Assembly: GCF_019456655.1 (NCBI RefSeq)
Contig: NZ_CP080332.1
Location: forward strand, 4,464,001 to 4,528,000
DNA length: 64,000 nucleotides
Reading direction: 5' to 3'
Source of the DNA: Mycolicibacterium diernhoferi
GTDB lineage: Bacteria; Actinomycetota; Actinomycetes; Mycobacteriales; Mycobacteriaceae
The stretch's first letter is position 1; the number at the start of each line of letters is the position of its first letter. A program made the position numbers and the translations under genes. Below are positions 32,420 to 40,875 of this stretch, in pieces. The notes below the pieces were generated by a model that saw only the letters and a list, made by a program, of their open reading frames with translations, searched no databases and had not been told where the DNA came from.

Positions 32420-33385
32420 ATGCGCACCATCGCACTGGAGGAGCATTTTCTCACCGGCGACCTCGCCCACTACAGCGATGCCACCCGTGAACTGGCCCAG
32501 CCCCAGGTCTGGCAGGACGCCTCCAAGCGGCTGACCGACCTCGCCGAACAACGCTTGGCAGATATGGACGCCGCCGGTGTCGATGTCGCGGTCCTGTCGT
32601 TGACCGCGCCGGGGATTCAGGCCGAGCCGGATCCGCAGGTGGCGGTGGCCAGGGCCGCCGAGGCCAACGACTTCCTGGCCGGGCTGATCGCCGCCAACCC
32701 GACCCGGTACCGAGGGTTCGCCGCGCTGCCACTGCAGAACCCGGACGCCGCGGCGAACGAACTGCAGCGCGCCGTCGAGCAACTCGGGCTGTGCGGCGCG
32801 CTGGTCAATGCGCACACCTTGGGCAGCTACCTGGACGCGCCGCCGCTGCGGGTGGTTTGGGAGCGCGCCGAAGCCCTGGACGTGCCGCTGTATCTGCATC
32901 CGGCGAACGGGTTCGACACTCCGCATGTCATCGGCGGCCATCCCGAGCTGATCGGACCGATGTGGAGTTGGGGCACCGATACCGCCACGCACGCACTGCG
33001 GCTGATCTTCGGCGGGGTGTTCGACGACTTTCCCGGGGCCAAGCTGCTGCTCGGGCACATGGGCGAGAGCCTGCCCTATTCGCTGTGGCGATTGGATTCG
33101 CGCTGGGACTGGCACCGCCACCACGGCATCGAACTCGAGCTCGAACATCCCTCGAAGTATCTGCGCCGCAACCTCTACGTCACCACCAGCGGGGTGTGTG
33201 ACGACGCGCCCCTGCTCTGTGCCCTGTCGGCGTTGGGCCCCGAGCACGTCCTGTTCGCCACGGACTACCCGTATGAGGACATCCGCACTGCGACCGCCTT
33301 CCTGGCCGGCGCACCGATCGGCGTGGACGATCGCGCCAAGATCAGTCACCGCAACGCCGAGCGGCTGCTGCACATCGATCCGTGA
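32420..33385 (+). CDS. Amidohydrolase-2 family protein (gamma-resorcylate decarboxylase/ACMSD-like)
   Basis: A 321-residue TIM-barrel metal enzyme. It begins MRTIALEEHF, with EEH in place of the usual HxH as in the decarboxylase branch. Other likely metal or catalytic residues are in LYLHPANGF, LLLGHMGESLPY and LFATDYPYED. Family members decarboxylate aromatic acids or hydrolyse ring compounds; the substrate here is unknown. It is divergent from the iron-boxed acyltransferase operon and convergent with the alcohol dehydrogenase gene. Confidence 0.85.
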   Translation: MRTIALEEHFLTGDLAHYSDATRELAQPQVWQDASKRLTDLAEQRLADMDAAGVDVAVLSLTAPGIQAEPDPQVAVARAAEANDFLAGLIAANPTRYRGFAALPLQNPDAAANELQRAVEQLGLCGALVNAHTLGSYLDAPPLRVVWERAEALDVPLYLHPANGFDTPHVIGGHPELIGPMWSWGTDTATHALRLIFGGVFDDFPGAKLLLGHMGESLPYSLWRLDSRWDWHRHHGIELELEHPSKYLRRNLYVTTSGVCDDAPLLCALSALGPEHVLFATDYPYEDIRTATAFLAGAPIGVDDRAKISHRNAERLLHIDP

Positions 33386-33421
33386 CCGGGCGGTGGGCCC
33401 GACCGGCGCGCGCCCGACCCT

Positions 33422-33434
33422 GCCGGCTACCGGC
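33422..33434. terminator. Short hairpin between convergent genes
   Basis: GCCGG-CTA-CCGGC lies in the 58-base gap between the stops of the amidohydrolase (33385) and the dehydrogenase (33444). The stem is only 5 bp, so low confidence. Confidence 0.3.
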
Positions 33435-33443
33435 GGTCGGAAG

Positions 33444-34466
33444 TCAGAGCCGCAGCAGCACCTTGGTGGCGCGACGCTCGTCCATCGCTGCATACCCCGC
33501 AGCGGCCTTCTCGAGCGGCAGCGTGAGGTCGAAAACCCTGCCGGGGTCGATCTTGCGGTCCCAGATCAGCTCGATCAGGTCCGGCAGGAACCGACGGACG
33601 GGGGCAGGACCACCGAGCAGGTGGATCTCGGAGAAGAACAGCTCCGGGCCGGGGATCGCGACGTCGTGGCTGACGCCCACGAAGCCCATGTGCCCGCCGG
33701 GACGGGTCGCGCGGATGGCCTGCATGGTCGATTCCTGCGTGCCGACAGCCTCGATCACGCTATGCGCGCCGAGCCCGTTGGTGAGCTCCTTGATCTTCGC
33801 CACGCCCTCGTCGCCGCGTTCTACGACGATGTCGGTCGCGCCGTAGAAGAGAGCGAGCTGTTGCCGGTCGGGATGCCGCGACATTGCGATGATCCGATCC
33901 GCCCCGAGCTGCTTGGCCGCGAGAACCGCCATCAATCCGACCGCGCCGTCGCCGACGACCGCAACGGTCTTACCCGGCCCCGCCTCCGCGGCGACGGCGG
34001 CGAACCAGCCCGTGCCGAGCACGTCAGAGGCGGCCAGCAGTGAGGGGATCAAATCTTCGTCCGGCTGACCGGGAGTCGGGACAAGGGTGCCGTCGGCGTA
34101 GGGGATGCGGGCCTTATCCGACTGGGTGCCGATCGCCACAGACACGAAGGCCGCATTCACACACTTGGATTGATAACCGGACCGACATATCTCACAGGTG
34201 TTGTCCGAGATGACGAACGATCCGACGACGAAGTCGCCGACCTTGATGTTCTTCACATCGGCGCCGATCTCCTCGATGATTCCGACATACTCGTGGCCCA
34301 TCACCTGGTGGTCGGCGGGTTCGAGACCCCGATAAGGCCACAAGTCCGATCCGCAGATGCAGGTCGCCACGAGACGGACGATCGCGTCGGTGGGCTCGAT
34401 GATCGTCGGGTCGGCACGCTGCTCCACCCGGACGTCCCCGGCGCTGTACATGATTACTTGACGCAT
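33444..34466 (-). CDS. Zinc-dependent alcohol dehydrogenase family protein
   Basis: Medium-chain dehydrogenase of 340 residues. The catalytic Zn region is CICGSDLWPYRG with GHEYVGIIEE, and the NAD(P)-binding loop is VAVVGDGAVGLMAV. The usual structural-Zn lobe has only three cysteines in CEICRSGYQSKC, one fewer than the standard four. The start ATG 34466 (MRQVIMYSAGDVRV) was chosen because GGAGGAG lies 8 bases upstream. It is next to a decayed cupin gene; alcohol dehydrogenase-cupin pairs are common in stress operons. Confidence 0.9.
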   Translation of the reverse strand: MRQVIMYSAGDVRVEQRADPTIIEPTDAIVRLVATCICGSDLWPYRGLEPADHQVMGHEYVGIIEEIGADVKNIKVGDFVVGSFVISDNTCEICRSGYQSKCVNAAFVSVAIGTQSDKARIPYADGTLVPTPGQPDEDLIPSLLAASDVLGTGWFAAVAAEAGPGKTVAVVGDGAVGLMAVLAAKQLGADRIIAMSRHPDRQQLALFYGATDIVVERGDEGVAKIKELTNGLGAHSVIEAVGTQESTMQAIRATRPGGHMGFVGVSHDVAIPGPELFFSEIHLLGGPAPVRRFLPDLIELIWDRKIDPGRVFDLTLPLEKAAAGYAAMDERRATKVLLRL

Positions 34467-34521
34467 GCTGCCGTGCTCCTCCGGGTCGCCGGTCATGGTC
34501 CGGATCCACCGATGACGGTGG

Positions 34522-34675
34522 TCAGCCGCGGCATCGGTCGTCGCTGACCTTTTCCATCCACTCGACGTTGCGTGCGTCGTCCGCCGTGGGGATCGCGATG
34601 TGGGTCATCTCGGCACCGCTGCCGGCACCGTGATGATGAAGATCTGCCCACCAGGATGGGTGTGGCTAGATCTAC
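34522..34675 (-). pseudogene. Remnant of a cupin-domain protein gene
   Basis: The first piece (34609-34675) encodes HTHPGGQIFIITVPAA, matching the metal-binding start of small cupins (HTHPxGQ). The second piece (34522-34608), in another frame, encodes MTHIAIPTADDARNVEWMEK and then VSDDRCRG, the conserved C-terminus. The middle ~40 residues, including the second cupin motif, are missing. The 5' end is also lost. So an out-of-frame internal deletion has inactivated it. Confidence 0.7.
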
Positions 34676-34702
34676 CCTGCGGTCGTCGACACCAAACGCC
34701 CT

Positions 34703-35335
34703 TTACGACCACTCCGCGAGCACCCGCAGCTTGCCGGCCTTCACCGCGGCGTCGCGGCGGCGCCGTTTGAGTTCCGCGGCGAACGGATTTCGCTCGTTGT
34801 CCTGGAAGTTCAGCGGCAGCAGCAGTGCCTTGACCAACTTGGGTTCCAGGTACCACGGTTCGGGGTGCTGCACCCAGGACACCGCCGCGTTCTCGGCCAT
34901 CCAGCGATTCAGCACGGCCTCGCCGCCGGCGAAGGTCTGCCGCTTGCCCGACCCCACCCGGCGCAGCGCGAAGCCGAGTTCCTCGCCGAGCAGCACGCCG
35001 AGGGATTTGCGCAGCGTGGACCCGTCGGCGCTGCCGTTGCCCGCGCCGTAGTGATAGCGGATGCGTTTGCGGAGATCCTGCGGGGCGCGCGGCTTCCCGT
35101 CGGCCCGCGGCGGGCCCGGGCAGACCCCGACATACAGCAGCGTCCAGCCGTCGTGCACCTCACAGCCCTCGACGTCGATACCGCCGGGGATCTCCTTGAA
35201 CCACCAGCCGTAGGCGCCGGGCACCGCGGGCACCGGCCCCGGGTCCCCGAGCACCTCATCCCGCGTATACCGCTGCGCATCAAGGAAATTGGCGACAGCA
35301 TCAGCAGCGCGCTTCGCGGACATCGACTCAGCCAT
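34703..35335 (-). CDS. GIY-YIG nuclease-like protein
   Basis: A 210-residue soluble protein. It has a GIY-YIG-like core: PGAYGWWFKEIP, then GWTLLYVGVCPG about 25 residues later, then LRKRIRYHYGAG and a run of conserved-looking LRKSLGVLL. The YxG of the second motif is YVG. A standalone GIY-YIG protein of this size may act in DNA repair, restriction or a phage-related role, but no partner genes are adjacent. A catalytic Arg candidate is in the LRKRIRYH segment. Function unknown. Confidence 0.6.
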   Translation of the reverse strand: MAESMSAKRAADAVANFLDAQRYTRDEVLGDPGPVPAVPGAYGWWFKEIPGGIDVEGCEVHDGWTLLYVGVCPGPPRADGKPRAPQDLRKRIRYHYGAGNGSADGSTLRKSLGVLLGEELGFALRRVGSGKRQTFAGGEAVLNRWMAENAAVSWVQHPEPWYLEPKLVKALLLPLNFQDNERNPFAAELKRRRRDAAVKAGKLRVLAEWS

Positions 35336-35373
35336 TGGTCCAGCCTAGTCCCCGCATGCCACCGGGTGATCCG

Positions 35374-38300
35374 TCAGAGCACGTCGGTACCCGCGTTGAT
35401 CGCCTGATTCTCCGCAATCACGTCCATGATCACGCCGACCACCGGTTTGGGTGTCCAGTCCGCGCGGAAGATGCCCATGGTGGCCTCGTGCGGCAGCGGA
35501 TCCACATAGTCGGCAAGGGTGTGGATGAACGCCGGCCCGGCGAACGCCAGTTCACGCCAGGCGCGCAGGAAGTCGCCCACGAAGGCGGCCTGGGCGGCCT
35601 CCCCGCCCTCGGACACCGGCTGCCCGTACTCGGTGGCCCAGATCTTCAAGTTGGCGTCGCCATTGGCGACCATCACCGCATACAACTGCTGGGCCTGGGT
35701 GAGCGGCACCCCGGCGTGGCCCGCCCCCGCCGAGAACGGCACCCCGTAGTGATACGGGTGGAAGGCCAGCGCGTCGAAGTACCCGCCCGCTCCGGCGGCG
35801 TACATCTGGGACAGATAGGTCACCGGATTGATGGCCGGCCCGCCCGGCACCTCCGCGACCGCCGCCACCGAGCCGCCGATGACGGTCGCGGCGGGGTCGG
35901 CCGCCTTGATCGCGGTGTAGGCGATCTTGAGCAACGCCGTGTAGGCGGCCGCATCGGGTGTGGGCGCCCAGAAGCCGTTGTAGTTCGGCTCGTTCCAGAT
36001 CTCGTAGTCGGCCACCTTGCCCTGGTAGCGGGTCGCCACCGCGGAGACGAAGTCGCCGAAGGCGACCAGATCGGTGGGCGCTCCCTGATACGGCGGCTGG
36101 CCGGGTGTCGCCGCCCAGTCCGGGGTGGTGTTGATGGTGGCCAGCACCGTGATGCCGTGGGCGTTGGCGCTGTCGACCATGCGGTCCACCGCCGCCCAGT
36201 CGAAGGTGTCGTCCTCGGGCTCGGCTCCGGCCCACGGCAACAGGATGCGGATGGTCCCGACGCCGGCCGCCTTGAGCAGACCGAGCGCCATGTCGGTGTC
36301 GACCTGAGAGTAGAAGTACATCTGCTGGACGTTGACGGCCACCGTGGTCGCCCGCTGGTCGATCGCCGATGGTGCGGGCGGTGCGATGGTGACATGCACG
36401 GTGGCGGTGGCGATCCCGCCGAATCCGTCGGCGATGTCGACCTCGAAGCTGTCGGTGTCCGCACCCTCGGTCACCAGCGCACGGTAGCGGGCGTCGACGC
36501 CGGGGATGTAGGTGAACTGCCCGTCGGCGCGCACCTTCACCGTGCCGAAGGCGGGGCCCGAACTCAGGCTGTAGGTCAGCGCGTCGCCGTCGGGGTCGTC
36601 GGCGGTGACGACGCCGGTCACCGCGCCGAGGGCGCTGGACCCACCGGTGACGGTCCCGGCCCCGTTGACCGGCGCCGCGTTGTCCGTCGGGCTCTTGGCG
36701 ATGCTCAGCTTGATGGTCTTGGTGACGGTGCCACCGAAGCCGTCGCTCACGGTGATGCTGACGGTCTCGGACTTGGCCGCGGCACTCGCCCCGCGCTTGG
36801 AGGCCGCGGCGCGGGCCGCCGCGGTCGGGGTGTAGGTGAACGTTCCGTCCGGGTTGACGGTGAAGGTGCCCTTGGTGGTCCTGCCGACCGTGTAGGCCAG
36901 CGGATCACCGTCGGTGTCGGTGGCGTTGATCGCCCCGGTGATCACCCCGGAGCGCTCCTGAGGGTTGCCCAATGTCGGTGCGGCCCAGACCGGTTTGATG
37001 TTGGCCGCCCCGATCTTGACGTTGACGGTCACCGGGACGACACCGCCGTGCCCGTCATCGACGGTGATGGTGAAGGTGTCGGTCTTGTCGGCGTAGGTGG
37101 CGCCCGGCGCCCTGGCCGCGGCCAGGGCCGCCGCGGTCGGGGTGTAGGTGAAGCCGCCGCCGCTGGACACCGCGACGGCGCCCTTGGCCGGGGCGGTCCA
37201 GGTGAAGTTCACCTTGTCGCGGTCACCATCGGTCGCCTTGACGGTGCCCTTCACCGCGCCCGTGCTGGCCTGCGGTTTACCGATCGTCGTGCTGACGGTC
37301 GGCACCTTGTTCGCGGGATCTATTGCGATGGTGATGGTTTGGGTGAATGTGCCGTAGCGACCGTCGGAGACCAGCACGGTGAAGGAGTCGGTGGTCGCCG
37401 AGGCGGGTGCGCCCGTCTTGGCGGCGGCGTGCCGGGCGCGGGCGGTGGGTGTGTAGGTGTAGGTCCCGTCGGCCTTGAGCACCAGCTTGCCCTTGGTGGG
37501 CTTACCGGTGAGCTGATACGTCAGTGGGTCACCGTCGAAGTCGACGACCCCCACGGTGCCCGTCATCGCGCCGGTTGCGGGATTGGCGACGGTGTAGGAA
37601 GGATCATTGGAGAACGGCGCCCGGTTGGTCGGCACCAGCGAGAAGGCATGCGCTGCACCGGAGTCCAGGTCGGTGAAGAACATCCGGGTGCCGTCCGGGC
37701 TGAGCACCATGCCCGTCGGCCCGGCCAGGCCGCCGATCTCGGCCACGCCCAACACCGCGGCGCCGCGGAGATCCAGCGCCGCCACCAGGCCGCTGCCGGT
37801 GGTGACCATCGCCGCGGAACTGTCGCCGGTGAGCACGATGCCGGTCAGCGCATGCCCGAGTTCCATTGGGACGACCGTCTTCTTGGCGAAGTCGTAGACG
37901 GTGAGCCCACCGGTCGCGTCGACGGCGTACACCGTCTGCAGGACCGAGCTGTAGGCCAGTCCGGTCGGCGGCTGACCGGTGAGCGTGAGCACCGCGGCGG
38001 ACTTCCCGGTGGAGGAGAACGACGACAGCTGACCCCCGTCGGCGGTCGCGCCGGCCACGAAGATCCGCTTACCGTCCGCGCTCACCGCGAGGTGCGTGGC
38101 CGTCACTCCCGGGTCCAGGCGCACGGTGCCGGCGATCTTGTTGTTCGACGTGGTGATCTTGGTGACGGTGGCGGCCGTTCCGTTCGCGACGTACACCACG
38201 CTGCCGCTCGGATTGATGGCGATGGCAGTGGGATTGGTGACGGCGATGGTCGCCCTCGTCGCGCCGGTGGCGGTGTCGATGACGGTGACGGTGCCGGCGG

Positions 38301-39564
38301 TGGAGCTGGACACGTAGATCCGGGTGCCGTCGCGTTTGACCGCGATGCCGTCGGGCGCCACGCCCGCGTTGAACTCGCCCAGCACGGTGTTGTTGACGGT
38401 GTCGAAGACGGTCACCTTGCCGGTGGCGCGGTCGGCGATGTAGGCGCGGGTGTTGGTGGCAGCCACCGCGCTCGGTTCGGTGAGATCGACGGCGGCACTC
38501 GCGTAGAACGGCGATGGGCTGACCGGCATGTTGACCGCCACGTGGGTGTCGTGGACCCCGTCGGACACCCGCAGGGTGATGGCGACGGTGTCCTCCCCCG
38601 GCGTGGCCCATGCCGCGAACCGCTGGGCGACGGTCGGCGTGTAGGTGAGGGTGGCGGTTTTGGCGTTGTAGGACAGAGTCCCCGGAATCGGGGTGGCCGG
38701 CGGCACCACCGAGACGGCAACCTTCTTACCCTCCGGGTCGGAGGCGATGAGCAGGCCGGTCACAGCGCCGGTGGTGGCGTCCGGTCGGGCCCAGGCCACC
38801 GTGGCGGTGGGCGGTGCGTTCGTCACCGCCGCGGCGACGGTGTGGCCGACGGCAGCGGTTTGGATGGCGGCGGCGGGCTCGGCGCCCACCTGGCGGCGGG
38901 CCGCGGCGAGTAGGGCCCAGGCCAGCGGCGAGTCACCGGCACCTCCGGGCAGCACGCCCAGCACCGTGGACAGCACCGGCCGCACCGCGCTGCTGATCAG
39001 ATTGCGGATCACCTGCACCGGATTCACGACAACCGGTTTCGCCGTCAGCACCGTGGGCGTTGCGGCGATCGGCGGCGGGGTTGCGGCGATCGCCACGTCG
39101 AGCGCGGCCGCGGCCGGTTGATCGAGGGTCGTCCGCTCGGGCGGCGCCGACTCGGCGGTTCGCGTCATCACCGTGTCTGGGTCGGCGATGCGGGCCTGGC
39201 TGCGCGCGAAGCCCTTTCTCTTCCGCGGTGCGGGGCTCTCGTCCTCGTCATCCCCGGCGGAGTGTGCGGCACCCGTGCGCGGGCTGTCGGGGTCGGGGGC
39301 ACCGGCCGCATCCGGGTCGCCGCCGCTCGGGGCGTCGGGTTCGGCGGCGTCCGCCGCATCGGGTCCGGCGTCCGCCGCATCGGGCCCGGTGCCGGTGTCC
39401 GGGCCCGAACTGTCACGCGTCTCGGTGTCCGTGGCGGTGCTGGATTGATCGGGCGATGCCCAGGCGACGCCGGCCGGACCGGCGAACGCTGTGCCGATCC
39501 CGAGCGCGACGGCCAACGCACCGACGCGACCGACATAGCCGCCGTATGGCAATTGCATCTTCAC
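35374..39564 (-). CDS. Giant secreted modular protein: Ig-like repeats, beta-propeller and C-terminal glycoside hydrolase
   Basis: 1396 residues. An export signal (GRVGALAVALGIGTAFA) is followed by an Asp/Ala/Pro-rich linker (about 37-130), a conserved mycobacterial spacer ending LAWALLAAARRQVG, and an Ig-like domain. A YVTN-type beta-propeller follows (about 350-630, repeats such as GTRIYVSSSTAGTVTVIDTA). Then come four ~100-residue Ig-like/VCBS domains, each with a DGTFTYTPT-like strand and a DGFGG or DGHGG turn. From about 1050 there is a TIM-barrel glycoside hydrolase of the GH39/GH-A type. The acid/base is E1192 in IWNEPNYNGF and the nucleophile E1312 in WATEYGQP. Probably an envelope-associated or secreted glycan-cleaving protein; the substrate is unknown. 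Confidence 0.85.
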   Translation of the reverse strand: MKMQLPYGGYVGRVGALAVALGIGTAFAGPAGVAWASPDQSSTATDTETRDSSGPDTGTGPDAADAGPDAADAAEPDAPSGGDPDAAGAPDPDSPRTGAAHSAGDDEDESPAPRKRKGFARSQARIADPDTVMTRTAESAPPERTTLDQPAAAALDVAIAATPPPIAATPTVLTAKPVVVNPVQVIRNLISSAVRPVLSTVLGVLPGGAGDSPLAWALLAAARRQVGAEPAAAIQTAAVGHTVAAAVTNAPPTATVAWARPDATTGAVTGLLIASDPEGKKVAVSVVPPATPIPGTLSYNAKTATLTYTPTVAQRFAAWATPGEDTVAITLRVSDGVHDTHVAVNMPVSPSPFYASAAVDLTEPSAVAATNTRAYIADRATGKVTVFDTVNNTVLGEFNAGVAPDGIAVKRDGTRIYVSSSTAGTVTVIDTATGATRATIAVTNPTAIAINPSGSVVYVANGTAATVTKITTSNNKIAGTVRLDPGVTATHLAVSADGKRIFVAGATADGGQLSSFSSTGKSAAVLTLTGQPPTGLAYSSVLQTVYAVDATGGLTVYDFAKKTVVPMELGHALTGIVLTGDSSAAMVTTGSGLVAALDLRGAAVLGVAEIGGLAGPTGMVLSPDGTRMFFTDLDSGAAHAFSLVPTNRAPFSNDPSYTVANPATGAMTGTVGVVDFDGDPLTYQLTGKPTKGKLVLKADGTYTYTPTARARHAAAKTGAPASATTDSFTVLVSDGRYGTFTQTITIAIDPANKVPTVSTTIGKPQASTGAVKGTVKATDGDRDKVNFTWTAPAKGAVAVSSGGGFTYTPTAAALAAARAPGATYADKTDTFTITVDDGHGGVVPVTVNVKIGAANIKPVWAAPTLGNPQERSGVITGAINATDTDGDPLAYTVGRTTKGTFTVNPDGTFTYTPTAAARAAASKRGASAAAKSETVSITVSDGFGGTVTKTIKLSIAKSPTDNAAPVNGAGTVTGGSSALGAVTGVVTADDPDGDALTYSLSSGPAFGTVKVRADGQFTYIPGVDARYRALVTEGADTDSFEVDIADGFGGIATATVHVTIAPPAPSAIDQRATTVAVNVQQMYFYSQVDTDMALGLLKAAGVGTIRILLPWAGAEPEDDTFDWAAVDRMVDSANAHGITVLATINTTPDWAATPGQPPYQGAPTDLVAFGDFVSAVATRYQGKVADYEIWNEPNYNGFWAPTPDAAAYTALLKIAYTAIKAADPAATVIGGSVAAVAEVPGGPAINPVTYLSQMYAAGAGGYFDALAFHPYHYGVPFSAGAGHAGVPLTQAQQLYAVMVANGDANLKIWATEYGQPVSEGGEAAQAAFVGDFLRAWRELAFAGPAFIHTLADYVDPLPHEATMGIFRADWTPKPVVGVIMDVIAENQAINAGTDVL

Positions 39565-40153
39565 TCCCGGTTGCCCGCCCGACGCAGCCCACAGGCGCGG
39601 GACGGGCCTGGGTGTCCGCGCCGACAGCAGTTGCTGAGGAGTTTAGCTGTGCGTTTCCTGGACAATCCCTAATTTGCCAAACTCGCGTCAATTTGCGGCG
39701 GTGCGGCCACCCCGGCAGGCCTTGCCGCGCCCCCCACCAGCCCCGCCGACCCACGGCGGGAGATGCACCGGTCCGCCGGAGTCGCCGCCCCGGACCGGGA
39801 CCGGGTTCGCCGGCTTTCGCGACCGACTCTGTGCGTGCCGTTGCCCGTGGGCGCAACCCGGGTCGGCCTGCCACGGTTGCCGACGCCACACCCCGGGCGC
39901 AGCGTCAGCCGCACGCTCGACGGCGAACCACCGCAGATACTCCCGCGATAATGCGAATCTTCCTGCGGTACTGCATCTTTCACACCCAACGCGACACCGT
40001 TACCGGACCGTGCGCCGGCGTTCCTGAACGTTGGTGAGCCGTCTGCTGTGAAGTGGTTGGGAATCGTCGTCTCAGCGCGCCCCGAGGCCCGGTGAGCCAT
40101 TAGCGTTTTGAGCTATCCGGCCTGACGGGCCGCCTTCGGAAAAGGACGTCGCC
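39565..40153. other. Divergent intergenic region between two secreted-protein genes
   Basis: About 590 bases between the divergent starts of the giant hydrolase and the small secreted protein. A weak TTGACG/GATTGT pair with an 18-base spacer can be drawn on the minus strand around 39670-39695. Several open frames exist, but their composition is that of GC-rich noise and no protein family is seen. Confidence 0.5.
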
Positions 40154-40498
40154 ATGAGCACCAAGAAGATCACCGCACTCGGACTAGGTTCCTTCGCGGT
40201 CGCCGCAGCGTTCATGAGCCTCGGCGCGGCGGTCGCCAACGCAGACATCGAAGAAGTAGCTCCCTCCCCCCAGGTCACCAGCCGTCAGGCGTTGCTGATC
40301 GACGACAACGCCCTGCGCGTCGCGGACTACGGGCAGGCACGCGGGCAGGGCGAATCACGGGCCGCCGATCTGGGCGAGGTCACCGCCCAGGGACAAGTCC
40401 GCGACTCCACCAAGGCGATCGCCGGCACGAAGGCCGCACCGTTCAATCTGGAGGCCAACGGGTCGTTCGTGTTCGCCCCGCCGATCGGCGACTGGTAG
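40154..40498 (+). CDS. Small secreted protein of unknown function
   Basis: 114 residues. A clear signal peptide (ITALGLGSFAVAAAFMSLGAA) ends near VANA, leaving a mature, mostly hydrophilic protein of about 80 residues rich in Gln, Ala and Gly (GQARGQGESRAADLGE) ending FVFAPPIGDW. AAGGA lies 9 bases upstream of the ATG. No family is recognised. Confidence 0.75.
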   Translation: MSTKKITALGLGSFAVAAAFMSLGAAVANADIEEVAPSPQVTSRQALLIDDNALRVADYGQARGQGESRAADLGEVTAQGQVRDSTKAIAGTKAAPFNLEANGSFVFAPPIGDW

Positions 40499-40540
40499 AA
40501 CACCCGCCCGGCACACCCTGGGCGAATTCACCCCAATTTG

Positions 40541-40554
40541 CTTGCTAACGCAAG
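40541..40554 (+). terminator. Short hairpin after the small secreted protein
   Basis: CTTGC-TAAC-GCAAG, 43 bases after the stop codon. A 5-bp stem with a 4-base loop, weak on its own. Confidence 0.3.
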
Positions 40555-40731
40555 TACCTGAGCGGGCCCCGAAGTGGCGGACCATGCCATACGGCCGTAC
40601 GGTGCACGCCCAGCTCGGCGGCCGATTCGACGCCCCGGCGACATCGCGACGAAGCCGTACTTTCACCTCTGACAGATAGCCCGGATTCCCGCGACACCGC
40701 GTTCACACAGGTCAGATCCGCCACAAAAATT

Positions 40732-40766
40732 AACGTTGGCGTCACTGTCCATCCAGCGCCAACGTT
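40732..40766. promoter_or_regulatory. Inverted repeat upstream of the PQQ-dehydrogenase-like gene
   Basis: AACGTTGGCG (40732-40741) and CGCCAACGTT (40757-40766) pair perfectly over 10 bp with a 15-base spacer, 110 bases upstream of the start codon. Long spacing and perfect arms suggest an operator, possibly for a dimeric regulator bound at two faces, or a stem in the 5' leader. Confidence 0.45.
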
Positions 40767-40875
40767 GACGTCTTTGGCAATTCCGCCTGAACTAACTCAC
40801 ATAATCCGCCGTCGTCATGCAGTATGTGATGCGACACCAGACCAGGTGTGCGGCCGGATCAGGGGGTTTCGACGG

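Larger units (their letters stand above)
40499..40875. other. Intergenic region upstream of the second large secreted protein
   Basis: About 380 bases. It holds a small hairpin near 40541 and a clear inverted repeat at 40732-40766. No other gene is supported. A TTG at 40765 would open the downstream frame earlier but falls within the inverted repeat, so it is not taken as the start. Confidence 0.5.

Noticed and set aside
35335..38913. A 1192-codon plus-strand frame inside the giant hydrolase gene
   Set aside because: Its composition is that of an antisense frame, with no domain and no ribosome site. The opposite strand encodes clear domains.
39669..40100. A 143-codon minus-strand frame in the divergent gap
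   Set aside because: Arg/Gly-rich low-complexity composition with no start signal.
40765..40875. TTG start at 40765 for the propeller protein
   Set aside because: It falls in the right arm of the inverted repeat; the GTG at 40876 has a ribosome site.
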